A stretch of 36,463 bases of DNA from Ruminococcaceae bacterium UBA3329 (lineage in GTDB: Bacteria > Bacillota > Clostridia > Oscillospirales > Acutalibacteraceae), in the NCBI GenBank assembly GCA_002361875.1, contig DERX01000009.1, positions 1-36,463 on the forward strand, written 5' to 3'. The position numbers were made by a program, and so were the translations under genes. Shown here piece after piece: positions 15,461 to 22,432 of the stretch. The notes below the pieces were generated by a model. It searched no databases. It had not been told where the DNA came from and worked only from the letters and a program-made list of their open reading frames with translations. The first letter of the stretch is position 1, and each line of letters opens with the position of its first letter.

Positions 15461-16609
15461 TTACATTAAAGAAAGATAAAGCTCTTTAATTTCTGCAACA
15501 CTTGTTTCTCTCGGGTTGCCGGGGCGGCAGGCATCGTCATAAGCTGACTGTGCAAGAAAATCAACATCTTCGGGTTTTACAATTTCTTTTAAATCGGCAG
15601 GAATGCCAACATCTTTTGAAAGCTGTTTAACTGCGTCAACAGCGGCTTTTCTTGCTTCATCAAGAGTCATTTTATCTACATTCTCGACGCCCATTGCCTT
15701 TGCAATATCTCTGTACTTCTCACCCGTTGCAGGAGCATTGTATTCCATAACAGTAGGAAGAATAATTGCATTTGCAACGCCGTGCGGTGTGTCATAAACA
15801 GCACCGAGCGGATGCGCCATTGAATGAACAATTCCAAGACCTACATTCGAAAATCCCATACCTGCAATATACTGACCGAGAGCCATTCCCTCTCTGCCGT
15901 CAGGCGTGTTTTCAACTGCGCCGCGAAGATTTTTTGCAATAATCTCAATAGCCTTAAGGTGGAACATATCGCTAAGCTCCCATGCGCCTGCGGTGATGTA
16001 GCCCTCAATAGCGTGAGTGAGTGCGTCCATACCGGTAGCTGCTGTAAGACCTTTGGGCATAGAACTCATCATATCAGGGTCAACAACGGCGACAACGGGA
16101 ATATCGTGAACATCAACGCAAACCATTTTTCTGTTCTTTTCGACATCGGTTATAACATAGTTAATCGTAACTTCAGCCGCAGTGCCTGCTGTTGTGGGAA
16201 CGGCAATAATAGGCACGCATTTATTTTTTGTGGGTGCAACGCCCTCAAGCGAGCGAACATCGGCAAATTCGGGATTTTTAATAATAATTCCGATTGCCTT
16301 TGCGGTATCCATTGAAGAACCGCCGCCGATTGCAATAATACAGTCAGCACCTGATTTTTTGAATGCCTCAACGCCTGTCTGCACATTTTCAATAGTGGGA
16401 TTCGGCTTGATTTCGCTGTAAATTTCATAAGCAATGCCGGCTTCGTCAAGAACATCTGTAACTTTTTTTGTTACATTGAACTTGATAAGGTCTGGGTCAG
16501 AGCATACGAAAGCTTTTTTAAAGCCTCTGCCATGAATTTCTGATGCAATTTCTTTGATTGCGCCTGCACCGTGATAGCTTGTTTCATTTAATACAAATCT
16601 GTTTGCCAT
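15461..16609 (-). CDS. Iron-containing alcohol dehydrogenase
   Basis: 382 residues, the normal size of group III (Fe-ADH) NAD(P)-dependent dehydrogenases such as FucO and 1,3-propanediol dehydrogenase. The nucleotide-binding loop GGGSSMDTAKA is at 95-105. The metal-binding region includes MDALTHAIEGYITAGA and GIVHSMAHPLGAVYDTPHG with the conserved His residues. The start is ATG at 16609 with AAGGAG 8 nt upstream; a longer version from 16639 would pass through that site. It is monocistronic, bounded by the terminator at 15414 and preceded by a palindrome at 16640-16660. The substrate (ethanol, butanol, lactaldehyde or propanediol) cannot be read from sequence. Confidence 0.93.
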   Translation of the reverse strand: MANRFVLNETSYHGAGAIKEIASEIHGRGFKKAFVCSDPDLIKFNVTKKVTDVLDEAGIAYEIYSEIKPNPTIENVQTGVEAFKKSGADCIIAIGGGSSMDTAKAIGIIIKNPEFADVRSLEGVAPTKNKCVPIIAVPTTAGTAAEVTINYVITDVEKNRKMVCVDVHDIPVVAVVDPDMMSSMPKGLTAATGMDALTHAIEGYITAGAWELSDMFHLKAIEIIAKNLRGAVENTPDGREGMALGQYIAGMGFSNVGLGIVHSMAHPLGAVYDTPHGVANAIILPTVMEYNAPATGEKYRDIAKAMGVENVDKMTLDEARKAAVDAVKQLSKDVGIPADLKEIVKPEDVDFLAQSAYDDACRPGNPRETSVAEIKELYLSLM

Positions 16610-16639
16610 AAAAATTGCTCCTTTTATTAAATACTTCAC

Positions 16640-16660
16640 ACAATTACTTACCGTAATTGT
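16640..16660 (-). promoter_or_regulatory. Operator-like palindrome in the alcohol dehydrogenase leader
   Basis: ACAATTAC-TTACC-GTAATTGT, 8-bp perfect arms with a 5-nt spacer, about 30 nt before the ATG and just downstream of a TAAAAT box. Placement near the transcription start suits a repressor. It does not match the Rex consensus. Confidence 0.5.
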
Positions 16661-16843
16661 TTACATTTATTTTACCATTTTTTTACTGAAAATAAATGCT
16701 TTTTTTGTAAATTTTGTTAAGTTTCTATTAAAATTTTTATATGCATCTTCATAATGCTTTCTTTATAAAAAGGCAGTAAAATCTATATTAAAGCTGTTTG
16801 TTACTCTTGTTTCTTCACAGGTTTTAATACTTATTTATAACAA

Positions 16844-16879
16844 AAAATTGATGTCAACCCAAAGGTCAACATCAATTTT
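16844..16879. terminator. Hairpin at the left edge of the mobile-element scar
   Basis: AAAATTGATGT (16844-16854) pairs with ACATCAATTTT (16869-16879) around CAACCCAAAGGTCA. A-run before and T-run after suggest a bidirectional terminator. Its loop shares TCAACC-AAAGGTCAA with the tRNA-Pro terminator at 18394-18427, so the two may have a common origin. Confidence 0.6.
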
Positions 16880-16881
16880 GG

Positions 16882-16965
16882 TGCGAATGTTCATATAGGA
16901 TTTGGTGAAATACATTTTCGCCGATAGTCGAACATTATATTCAAATAATAATCCGCACATTCGCA
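16882..16965. repeat. Inverted repeat flanking the scar
   Basis: TGCGAATGT (16882-16890) and ACATTCGCA (16957-16965) are perfect inverted copies about 75 nt apart, with a further partial GTTC/GAAC symmetry inside. This may be the terminal or recombinase-binding structure of the lost transposon; no gene lies inside. Confidence 0.45.
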
Positions 16966-17018
16966 ATTTGATTTTGTTTTTCGTATAATGAACTTACTGA
17001 AATCAAGGAGGTTTTAAT

Positions 17019-17048
17019 ATGAAAACAATTTTTGAAAATAACGGTGGT
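17019..17048 (+). pseudogene. tnpV-like gene, first ten codons only
   Basis: A TATAAT box (16984-16989), an AAGGAGG ribosome binding site and ATG at 17019 lead into MKTIFENNGG. This is how TnpV-type small proteins of Tn4451-family transposons start (MKTIFE..GG). After the second Gly codon the sequence switches abruptly to the reverse complement of a methyltransferase gene, so the frame to 17222 is an artefact. Family recognition rests on ten residues. Confidence 0.5.
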
Positions 17049-17756
17049 AATCGTTCTGATTCCGAAGTTATCTTTTATAATCGGGACACGATTATACCAT
17101 GTACCCATATTTGCTTTAAGCGTAAAAGATATTCCGTATTTACTCTTTTGAATACCGTAATCCGAAAATCTGTATATTTGGTTTTCATCTGTAATTGCCG
17201 CATTCATTTTTTGATACTGTAAGGAATTTTCGGGAAGATAAAATTTATCTTTCGCCTTTACCGAACGGTCAATAATACCAAAAATGTGTTTTTGTAGCGA
17301 TTGTTCCTCGGGGAAACGGAAACTGTTGCACATCTCATAATCCCTAAATGCAACTATATATGTTCTTGTTCTGTGTTGCGGTATTCCGTAATTGCAAGCA
17401 TCCGCAATGAGGTATCGTATATAATAATCCCTATCGGAAAGCTCATTATGTATGCGATTAAAGGTTTTGCCGTTATCGTGTTCCGTAAGATTTGCGACAT
17501 TTTCAAGAAAGATAATTTTGGGCTTTTTAGCATCTGCTATTCTCATTATTTCAAAGAAAAGATTACCTCTTTCATCAGCGAAACCTTTTCTGTTACCGCA
17601 TACCGAAAACGATTGACAGGGAAACCCGGCTGTGAGAATATCAAAATCCGGTATATCATCTGCATTGATTTTTCTTATATCGCATTCGGTCAATACCGTA
17701 TCAGGGAAATTGTATCTGTATGTTTTGCAGGCATCTTTATCAATTTCGTTTGCCCA
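17049..17756 (-). pseudogene. 5-cytosine DNA methyltransferase, internal fragment
   Basis: The frame reads from WANEIDKDACKTYRYNFPD at the right junction through LTAGFPCQSFSVCGN (motif IV with the catalytic Cys), FLENVANL (motif VI), QHRTRTYIVAF (motif VIII) and into the target-recognition region, ending at DNFGIRTIT. The N-terminal AdoMet motif I (FxGxG) is missing at the right junction, and motifs IX-X (the expected P.EC.RLQGFP) at the left junction. About 236 codons remain of a usual 320-400. From 17049 down to 16941 the frame continues only by chance. It should be inactive. Confidence 0.82.
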
Positions 17757-18123
17757 TGAGTGGTTTGTTGAGCTGTCTCATAAATACGAAAAAGAGCGTA
17801 TGGACTTAAAAGCCAAAATTGCGGATACTCGATACAGAATCGAAGAGTTGAAAAACAACAATTCGGAATATGAAAAATTCATATCGGCAATTCGCAGGTT
17901 TATGCAAATGGATAATCTGACATCACCGTTGCTTCGAGAACTGATTGACCATATTGATATTTTTGAAACAGAGGGCACAGGCAAAAACCGAACGCAACGA
18001 ATCGTTATATATTACCGTTTTATCGGATATATTGAACTGCCTGATACGCAAGTACAAAATTATACAGCAGATACACGCAAGGGCGTTGCCGTAGAGTATA
18101 TAACCGAGCGATTCACGGCATAA
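17757..18123 (+). pseudogene. Large serine recombinase (TnpX-like), C-terminal fragment
   Basis: About 121 residues survive: the coiled coil ELSHKYEKERMDLKAKIADTRYRIEELK, then FISAIRRFMQMDNLTSPLLRELIDHIDIFE and a final IVIYYRFIGYIELP strand. This is the DUF4368-type tail of TnpX/Tn4451-like recombinases. The catalytic resolvase domain and zinc region (roughly 400 residues) are absent. The fragment abuts the methyltransferase fragment at about 17757, head to head, and both lost their 5' ends there, as a single deletion would produce. The upstream in-frame extension to 17632 is antisense methyltransferase sequence. Confidence 0.85.
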
Positions 18124-18126
18124 AAA

Positions 18127-18148
18127 GAGCAAGGTGTTACCCTTGCTC
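18127..18148 (+). terminator. Hairpin after the recombinase fragment
   Basis: GAGCAAGG (18127-18134) and CCTTGCTC (18141-18148) with a 6-nt loop, 4 nt after the recombinase stop. There is no T-run on the + side; the - side has TTTTTA. Probably the old 3' end of the transposon's recombinase gene. Confidence 0.5.
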
Positions 18149-18178
18149 GTACATACGAATTATATGATAAAACAAAAA

Positions 18179-18212
18179 GAGTGTTCATAAGTCAAATCCC
18201 TTATGAACACTC
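18179..18212 (-). terminator. Terminator downstream of the duplicated tRNA-Pro 3' end
   Basis: GAGTGTTCATAAG (18179-18191) and CTTATGAACACTC (18200-18212) form a perfect 13-bp stem with an 8-nt loop, followed on the - strand by TTTTTGTTTTATC. It lies 4 nt after the CCA of the partial tRNA copy, where a tRNA terminator belongs. Confidence 0.85.
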
Positions 18213-18216
18213 GATA

Positions 18217-18238
18217 TGGTCGGAGTGACAGGATTCGA
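18217..18238 (-). repeat. Duplicated 3' end of tRNA-Pro (att-like)
   Basis: These 22 nt are identical to 18430-18451, which covers CCA, the discriminator, the 3' acceptor strand and part of the T-arm of the intact tRNA-Pro. The match stops in the T-loop. A partial tRNA 3' copy with its own terminator is what integration into a tRNA gene leaves behind. Confidence 0.75.
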
Positions 18239-18390
18239 CCGTCTGCTTCGCTGCGCTTGCATACTTATGGCTCGGCGACCCAAATTCTGCGAATTTCGGT
18301 ACCCGCCTCACCGCTCCTCACTAAAAACAATTCACTGAATTGTTTTCTTGACGCTCGGACCTTCACAGGTTCGAATCTTTTATTTACAAT
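18239..18390 (-). other. Palindrome-rich cassette between tRNA-Pro copies
   Basis: About 150 nt contain AAATTC-TGC-GAATTT (18282-18296) and a perfect 11-bp inverted repeat centred on 18335 (AAAACAATTCA / TGAATTGTTTT). It ends with CAGGTTCGAATC (18366-18377), an inverted copy of the tRNA T-arm. It therefore starts and ends with T-arm sequence in opposite orientations. No convincing protein frame. I recall similar tRNA-adjacent sequences in other clostridia but cannot verify that here. Confidence 0.5.
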
Positions 18391-18427
18391 AAAAAATCAA
18401 CATCAACCTAAAGGTCAATGTTGATTT
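18388..18427 (-). terminator. tRNA-Pro terminator
   Basis: On the - strand AAATCAACATTGACC-TTTA-GGTTGATGTTGATTT pairs over about 15 bp with a few G-U wobbles and is followed by six T residues. It begins 3 nt after the encoded CCA of tRNA-Pro. Confidence 0.88.
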
Positions 18428-18429
18428 CT

Positions 18430-18505
18430 TGGTCGGAGTGACAGGATTCGAACCTGCGGCATCTTGCTCCCAAAGCAAGCGCGCTACCAACTGCGCTACA
18501 CCCCG
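18430..18505 (-). tRNA. tRNA-Pro (anticodon TGG)
   Basis: A 76-nt cloverleaf including an encoded CCA. The acceptor CGGGGTG pairs with CACTCCG (one G-U); the D-arm region is TAGCGCAGTTGGTAGCGC; the anticodon arm CTTGC-TTTGGGA-GCAAG gives anticodon TGG; the T-arm is GCAGGTTCGAATCCTGT. A strong terminator follows at once. The 268 nt upstream to 18773 are AT-rich and hold no gene, only one dispersed hairpin repeat at 18745. Confidence 0.96.
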
Positions 18506-18741
18506 ATATATATTCTTTATGTAATTCTATATTATTCTTTTTTATTATATATGTTCGGTTGATTTGAGTTGCTTTTTTATATTCGCAAAGCAACCGAAAT
18601 TTAAAGTTAATACCGAGCACGCTAAATTATACAATAACGGCGGAAAAAAGTCAACATTAACATTACAAAGAATATTTATTAAGATTACGGAATTGTGTGC
18701 ATTGAGTCGATACACCGTGACGACAGTATAATTTTTTGTGT

Positions 18742-18776
18742 TTTATTTTGGACAGCCCAGTCGTCTGTCCCTACTA
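18742..18776 (-). repeat. Dispersed hairpin repeat, copy 5
   Basis: On the - strand TGTAGTAG is followed by arms GGACAG (18770-18765) and CTGTCC (18755-18750), then AAAATAAAA. Its TGTAG head overlaps the end of the DUF952 gene and supplies that gene's TAG stop codon. Confidence 0.65.
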
Positions 18777-19127
18777 CATTTCCTCAATACCGTCAAATTC
18801 AGAGTTTTTAATGTAATTGCCGTTGATGTCTTTGTTAAACGGCAGAACGGCAACGACTGAATCCGTGTTGATTTCGCCGTAAACGTGAGGATAATATCTG
18901 CCCGTTCCGTCGCTGTCCTCGTATTTCACTTCTGATAATAATTTATTTTCGTCAATACAGATTAAGACCAGCGGTTCTTTAACACCTTTAAAATTCGGGG
19001 CAACTCGCCAAAAGTATTCAACTGTTGAGCAATGAATAAAGCCGTATTTACGCACATCTTTTTTGCCAAAGGATTCTTTATTTTTAACTTTATTCCACAA
19101 TTTTTCATGCATACAGTGAATAATCAT
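18774..19127 (-). CDS. DUF952 family protein
   Basis: 117 residues from the ATG at 19127. The hallmarks of DUF952 are present: MIIHCMHEKLWN at the start, GFIHCSTVEYFWRVAPNFK, LVLICIDENKLLSEVKYED, and YYPHVYGEINTDSVVAVLPF. The function of the family is unknown; structures relate it to ADP-ribosyl-binding or transferase-like folds, which I mention only as background. GAGGGG lies about 10 nt before this ATG; an in-frame alternative start at 19151 overlaps the upstream gene. It is the last of a run of small accessory genes, and its stop is formed by a dispersed repeat. Confidence 0.85.
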   Translation of the reverse strand: MIIHCMHEKLWNKVKNKESFGKKDVRKYGFIHCSTVEYFWRVAPNFKGVKEPLVLICIDENKLLSEVKYEDSDGTGRYYPHVYGEINTDSVVAVLPFNKDINGNYIKNSEFDGIEEM

Positions 19128-19134
19128 TACGCCG

Positions 19135-19515
19135 TTACCCCTCTCTTTCAAATATTTCCAAAATCTTTTCTGTATCGTTTATTTCCTTAAACTGTTTCGG
19201 ATAGTCATATTCTTTATGTATTAAACTTAATATTGTTTTGGTATATTTCTCAGCACCGTATTTCTTTATGTATAAAGCATAAGCCTTAGCATCGTTTTCG
19301 CCTGAGCTGAAAAAGCCTATGTTGCAAGTTGTCACTTTGTCACATTGCCAACAGCCATTGATATTCTTCTTTTTACAGCAAACAGCATTTGGGCATTTTT
19401 TACCGTCAAATAAATTCGCATAAGAATCGCTTGGATTTTTACTTTTGCAGCCGCCACATTCAGTAAAAAAGCAGTATTCGCAATGATTACCGCAATAGCC
19501 TATTTCTTTGCGCAT
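19135..19515 (-). CDS. DUF3795 family Cys-rich protein
   Basis: 126 residues. The N-terminal half has about 13 cysteines in paired spacing (YCGNHCEYCFFTECGGC, KCPNAVCC, GCWQCDKVTTC), as in DUF3795 proteins, which presumably bind metal. The C-terminal half is helical (AKAYALYIKKYGAEKYTKTI). The start at 19515 has only a weak GTGAG site; the preceding GNAT stop is 9 nt upstream, so coupling is likely. Function unknown. A second, shorter member of the same family lies at 20065. Confidence 0.82.
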   Translation of the reverse strand: MRKEIGYCGNHCEYCFFTECGGCKSKNPSDSYANLFDGKKCPNAVCCKKKNINGCWQCDKVTTCNIGFFSSGENDAKAYALYIKKYGAEKYTKTILSLIHKEYDYPKQFKEINDTEKILEIFEREG

Positions 19516-19524
19516 AAATATATC

Positions 19525-19983
19525 TCACTTTATACTCATAATATAAATCTGGCAGGGATTATTTTTGTCCCATAAATTATCAAAACATTCCAATTCTCTA
19601 AAGCCGAGTTTTTTATAAAACGAATTTGTTATATCATATGATGCATATTTACCGCTTTTGACCGTTTTGACCTGTATAAATTCGTAATTATTGTTTTTGG
19701 CAAATTCATAAAAGCTTTTAAAAAGCTCCGCACCGATACCTTTTCTTTGATATTCTTTAATTACACCCATAACATTTATTTCAACAGTATATGGACTTGT
19801 TTCTTTCATAGCAATAAAATCGACCGTTTTTTCATTTTCGACAGCCGCCCACAGATGTGATGTTCTGCTCTCTTTAGCGTATTGTGTTATTCCGTCTTTT
19901 TTGCTGAACCATTCGGGTAATTGTTCCAAAATTTCCTTGCAAATTCTTTCTTTAACATCTTTGTTGTGTATGTAACTAATCAT
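19525..19983 (-). CDS. GNAT-family N-acetyltransferase
   Basis: 152 residues. Motif A is INVMGVIKEYQRKGIGAELFKSFYEFA, and motif B is ITNSFYKKLGFRELECFDNLWDKNNPCQIYIMSI, typical of a clostridial acetyltransferase subgroup with an LWDxxNPC-type ending. AAGGA lies about 10 nt upstream of the ATG. It heads the small operon GNAT-DUF3795-DUF952. Substrate unknown. Confidence 0.88.
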   Translation of the reverse strand: MISYIHNKDVKERICKEILEQLPEWFSKKDGITQYAKESRTSHLWAAVENEKTVDFIAMKETSPYTVEINVMGVIKEYQRKGIGAELFKSFYEFAKNNNYEFIQVKTVKSGKYASYDITNSFYKKLGFRELECFDNLWDKNNPCQIYIMSIK

Positions 19984-20001
19984 TTAATATCTTTCCTTAC
20001 G

Positions 20002-20018
20002 CCGTACAGTCTGTACGG
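20002..20018 (+). terminator. Short palindrome with T-run
   Basis: CCGTACA-GTC-TGTACGG followed by ATTATTTTTT on the + strand. It lies between two - strand genes, so its T-run faces the wrong way for them. It may be another small repeat or an operator upstream of the GNAT gene. Confidence 0.4.
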
Positions 20019-20064
20019 ATTATTTTTTATCTACTGTTCGTAAAGTCCTACAACATCCCATATA

Positions 20065-20346
20065 TCAAAAAACATAACCTTTGAATTGCCGATTAAGCAA
20101 ATATTCTTCACCGTATTTTTGGGCAAGCAGCGTAAATGAATACGGTTTAATTTTGCTTAAAAGCCCTATTTTACAGTCTCTGTCACACTCATAGCAATTC
20201 TCTATCCCTTTTTCAATTGAACATTTTCTGTTTTCGCATAAGTGTTTATCAGGGCAGTCACCCGAATTACAGCCTGCGCATTTGTCATTTTCAGAGCACA
20301 GACAACAGGCAAGACCGCACCTTGCAATCCCCAATTCTCTTTTCAT
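20065..20346 (-). CDS. DUF3795 family protein, shortened C-terminus
   Basis: 93 residues, rich in paired cysteines (RCGLACCLCSENDKCAGC, CPDKHLCENRKC, NCYECDRDCKIG), then LLSKIKPYSFTLLAQKYGEEYLL. As I recall the family, another 30-40 residues should follow; here the frame ends at NRQFKGYVF. A -1 frame continues with FFDIWDVVGLYEQ to about 20031, so a frameshift is possible. AAGGA lies 8-9 nt before the ATG. It may be a decaying paralogue of the 19135 gene, although the two are only distantly alike. Confidence 0.7.
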   Translation of the reverse strand: MKRELGIARCGLACCLCSENDKCAGCNSGDCPDKHLCENRKCSIEKGIENCYECDRDCKIGLLSKIKPYSFTLLAQKYGEEYLLNRQFKGYVF

Positions 20347-20380
20347 AAGTTTTATCCTTTATACAGTTGTCTTAGTTAAA

Positions 20381-20416
20381 TTTATTTTCGGCGGGCATGG
20401 AAACCCGCCGCTACAT
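20381..20416 (-). repeat. Dispersed hairpin repeat, copy 6
   Basis: On the - strand TGTAG is followed by CGGCGGG (20410-20404), loop TTTCCATG, CCCGCCG (20395-20389) and then AAAATAAA. The hairpin core is identical to copy 7 at 22939. Confidence 0.75.
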
Positions 20417-20434
20417 TAACAATTATTCTCCGAT

Positions 20435-21010
20435 TTACTTTTCATACACTATTGAATCGTCATTTGTGAGGGCGTATACATTTTGACGGCGGTTTTTTAA
20501 TTCTTCAAAATATTCACGTCTGTCCTCAGTGAAATGACAGATTAAATAGCCGTCAAAAAGGTTCAATCCTTTAAAATCAGTGAGCGAGGTATTATTTTCG
20601 TCATATTTTGACACGTGAGAAAAATCGGGACAGGCAATGTGCGCTCCTGCGCTTCCGCCGATGTAAACCGCTCCGTTTTTCACCATTCTTACTATTTCAT
20701 CAGTAAAATTACATTCCAAAAGGCGCTCAAACGTGCCGAAGGTGTTCCCCCCGCCTATGTAAACTGCGTCAAAATCAAGGCCGAAAAACGGCTCGCAGTC
20801 ATAATAATTAAACACTGAAATATTTTCTTCCGAAAAGCCTGCTTCAAGCAGTCTCGGAACATATTTTTTATTCTTAATACGCCTTATATTTGCCTTTTCA
20901 TTCGGGATAAAAAGCACCTTGCAGTTTTCTATCGGCATTCCCAAATTTTCAAGAATTACCTGCTTGGATTTTTCATTTTTAAAATCGCAGGACGATAAAA
21001 TCAGTTTCAT
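20435..21010 (-). CDS. Peptidase S51 (dipeptidase E-like) family protein
   Basis: 191 residues. The fold is recognisable from AVYIGGGNTFGTFERL and from the nucleophile elbow VYIGGSAGAHIACPD, where the Ser would be catalytic, as in aspartyl dipeptidase PepE and cyanophycinase relatives. The C-terminal GLNLFDGYLICHFTEDRREYFEEL carries the conserved His. The expected size is about 200-230 residues, so it is slightly short. It lies 21 nt after the amidohydrolase and is likely cotranscribed with it, which suggests joint degradation of small peptides or amino-acid derivatives. Confidence 0.82.
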   Translation of the reverse strand: MKLILSSCDFKNEKSKQVILENLGMPIENCKVLFIPNEKANIRRIKNKKYVPRLLEAGFSEENISVFNYYDCEPFFGLDFDAVYIGGGNTFGTFERLLECNFTDEIVRMVKNGAVYIGGSAGAHIACPDFSHVSKYDENNTSLTDFKGLNLFDGYLICHFTEDRREYFEELKNRRQNVYALTNDDSIVYEK

Positions 21011-21031
21011 TTGCCTTATTTTCCTCTTATT

Positions 21032-22315
21032 TTACGGCATTGCTTTATCAAGCAAATCCTCACCGAGCTTATTTTTCTTGATTTTGGGTTCCATAAACCG
21101 TTTGCCCTTCATTATTACGCAATATGGATTCTTCATCGTTTCAAAATTTTCAAGCGGATTTTCGTCCGTTATGAGAATATCGGCAGATTTACCAACTTCA
21201 ATACTTCCCGTAATACTGTCAATCCCTGCAATTTTTGCATTGCCGAGCGTAGCGGTGTAAAGGGCAAATTCAGGACTTGCACCCACGAATTTCTGAAAAT
21301 ACACAAGCTCACGCCACATATTGTAATGAGTTACAAACGGACAGCCCGTGTCCGTGCCGAGTCCCACGGGAATACCGTGTTCCAAAGCATTCTTTGTGCC
21401 CTCAATTATCCCCTCAAACACAACATTTGAGTTATACTGCACCATTTCCGATATCTGCGTCTGTTCACGGCTGAATTTTGCAAGGGGAAGAGCAGGCGAA
21501 ACAGTGCAGATGTAAGCCGAACCGTGCGTTTTCAGACACTGCGCGGTGTGTTCATCCATAGGCGCACCGTGCTCAACGGTGTCAACGCCGTTTTCTGCGG
21601 CAACACGCAAGCCCTCTGCACTCTCAACATGAGCGGCAACCTTAAAGCCGAGCTTATGCGCCTCATCACAGCACACGCGTACAAGTTCTGGTGCCATTTT
21701 CAGCACACCCGGTTCACCCTTAACAGTAGCGTCAAGCACGCCGCCGGTTATCATAATTTTAATTAAATCTACCTTTTGCTCAGAAAGCTTTCTGACTTCT
21801 TCCCTGCACTCGTCTTCAGTATTTGCCTCAACCGCAACAGAGCCGACCATATGTCCGTCATGAGGTCCTATTGCATTGTTAGACGCTAAAATCCTCGGAC
21901 CGTCCGTTTTGCCCGAATTTATCATATCACGAAGTATTGAGTCAAAGTCCGCAACTCCGCCAACGGTTCTTAAAGTAGTAACACCCGACAAAAGCTCCTG
22001 CATTGCGTAGCCCTTGCACATTTCAACGCCGATTTTTCTTGTAACTGCGCTCGATGTCACAAGCTTTACAAGTGCTTTTGTGTTTCCGCCTGTTGTTGAC
22101 GGCTTACCGCCTGCGGGCAAATGAACATGAAGATTTATAAGCCCCGGCATTAAATAACGCCCGCCCAAATCAAGTATTCTTGTGTTTTCGTCAATATCCC
22201 ATCGGTCGGTTATTGCTAATATTTTATCGTCCTCGACAACGAGTACCTTGTTTTTAACAGGTGTCATATCCTCTTTTCCGTCAAGCAAAATAAAATTTCT
22301 GTAAACTGTTTTCAT
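21032..22315 (-). CDS. Metal-dependent amidohydrolase (imidazolonepropionase/Xaa-Pro dipeptidase-like)
   Basis: 427 residues in the amidohydrolase superfamily TIM-barrel pattern. The metal ligands are His63-x-His65 (INLHVHLPAG), a probable carboxylated lysine in LIKIMITGG, His in FKVAAHVES, His in DTVEHGAPMD, and the catalytic Asp in PVGLGTDTG. The N- and C-terminal beta-sandwich is present (VEDDKILAI; IEVGKSADILITD). ATG at 22315 is chosen because GGGGG lies about 10 nt upstream. Related enzymes hydrolyse dipeptides, imidazolones or ochratoxin-like amides; the substrate here is open. It shares a transcript with the S51-like peptidase. Confidence 0.88.
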   Translation of the reverse strand: MKTVYRNFILLDGKEDMTPVKNKVLVVEDDKILAITDRWDIDENTRILDLGGRYLMPGLINLHVHLPAGGKPSTTGGNTKALVKLVTSSAVTRKIGVEMCKGYAMQELLSGVTTLRTVGGVADFDSILRDMINSGKTDGPRILASNNAIGPHDGHMVGSVAVEANTEDECREEVRKLSEQKVDLIKIMITGGVLDATVKGEPGVLKMAPELVRVCCDEAHKLGFKVAAHVESAEGLRVAAENGVDTVEHGAPMDEHTAQCLKTHGSAYICTVSPALPLAKFSREQTQISEMVQYNSNVVFEGIIEGTKNALEHGIPVGLGTDTGCPFVTHYNMWRELVYFQKFVGASPEFALYTATLGNAKIAGIDSITGSIEVGKSADILITDENPLENFETMKNPYCVIMKGKRFMEPKIKKNKLGEDLLDKAMP

Positions 22316-22351
22316 AAAAGGTGTTCCCCCAAAATACAAAATCATAATTTA

Positions 22352-22379
22352 ATTATACACTAAATCCCATAAAATTCAA
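22352..22379 (-). promoter_or_regulatory. Promoter of the amidohydrolase operon
   Basis: On the - strand TTGAAT (22379-22374), a 16-nt spacer and TATAAT (22357-22352), 36 nt before the ATG at 22315. It faces away from tspO. Confidence 0.7.
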
Positions 22380-22432
22380 GAAAAGTAATAAAAGAGCGAA
22401 AAAAGCATATATTTATTCTGAGGTGGGAAAAA

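Noticed and set aside
16714..16733. Rex-binding site upstream of the alcohol dehydrogenase
   Set aside because: TTGTTAA is followed by an imperfect TTAAAA at the wrong spacing for the TTGTTAA-N4-TTAACAA type pattern.
17019..17222. A 67-residue protein starting MKTIFENNGG
   Set aside because: Only the first ten codons look genuine; the rest is the reverse complement of the methyltransferase fragment.
17301..17759. Plus-strand frame of about 150 codons opposite the methyltransferase
   Set aside because: It is antisense to clearly recognisable methyltransferase motifs and has no family features of its own.
18408..18620. Minus-strand frame across tRNA-Pro
   Set aside because: It overlaps a well-formed tRNA and its terminator and has no homology or ribosome binding site.
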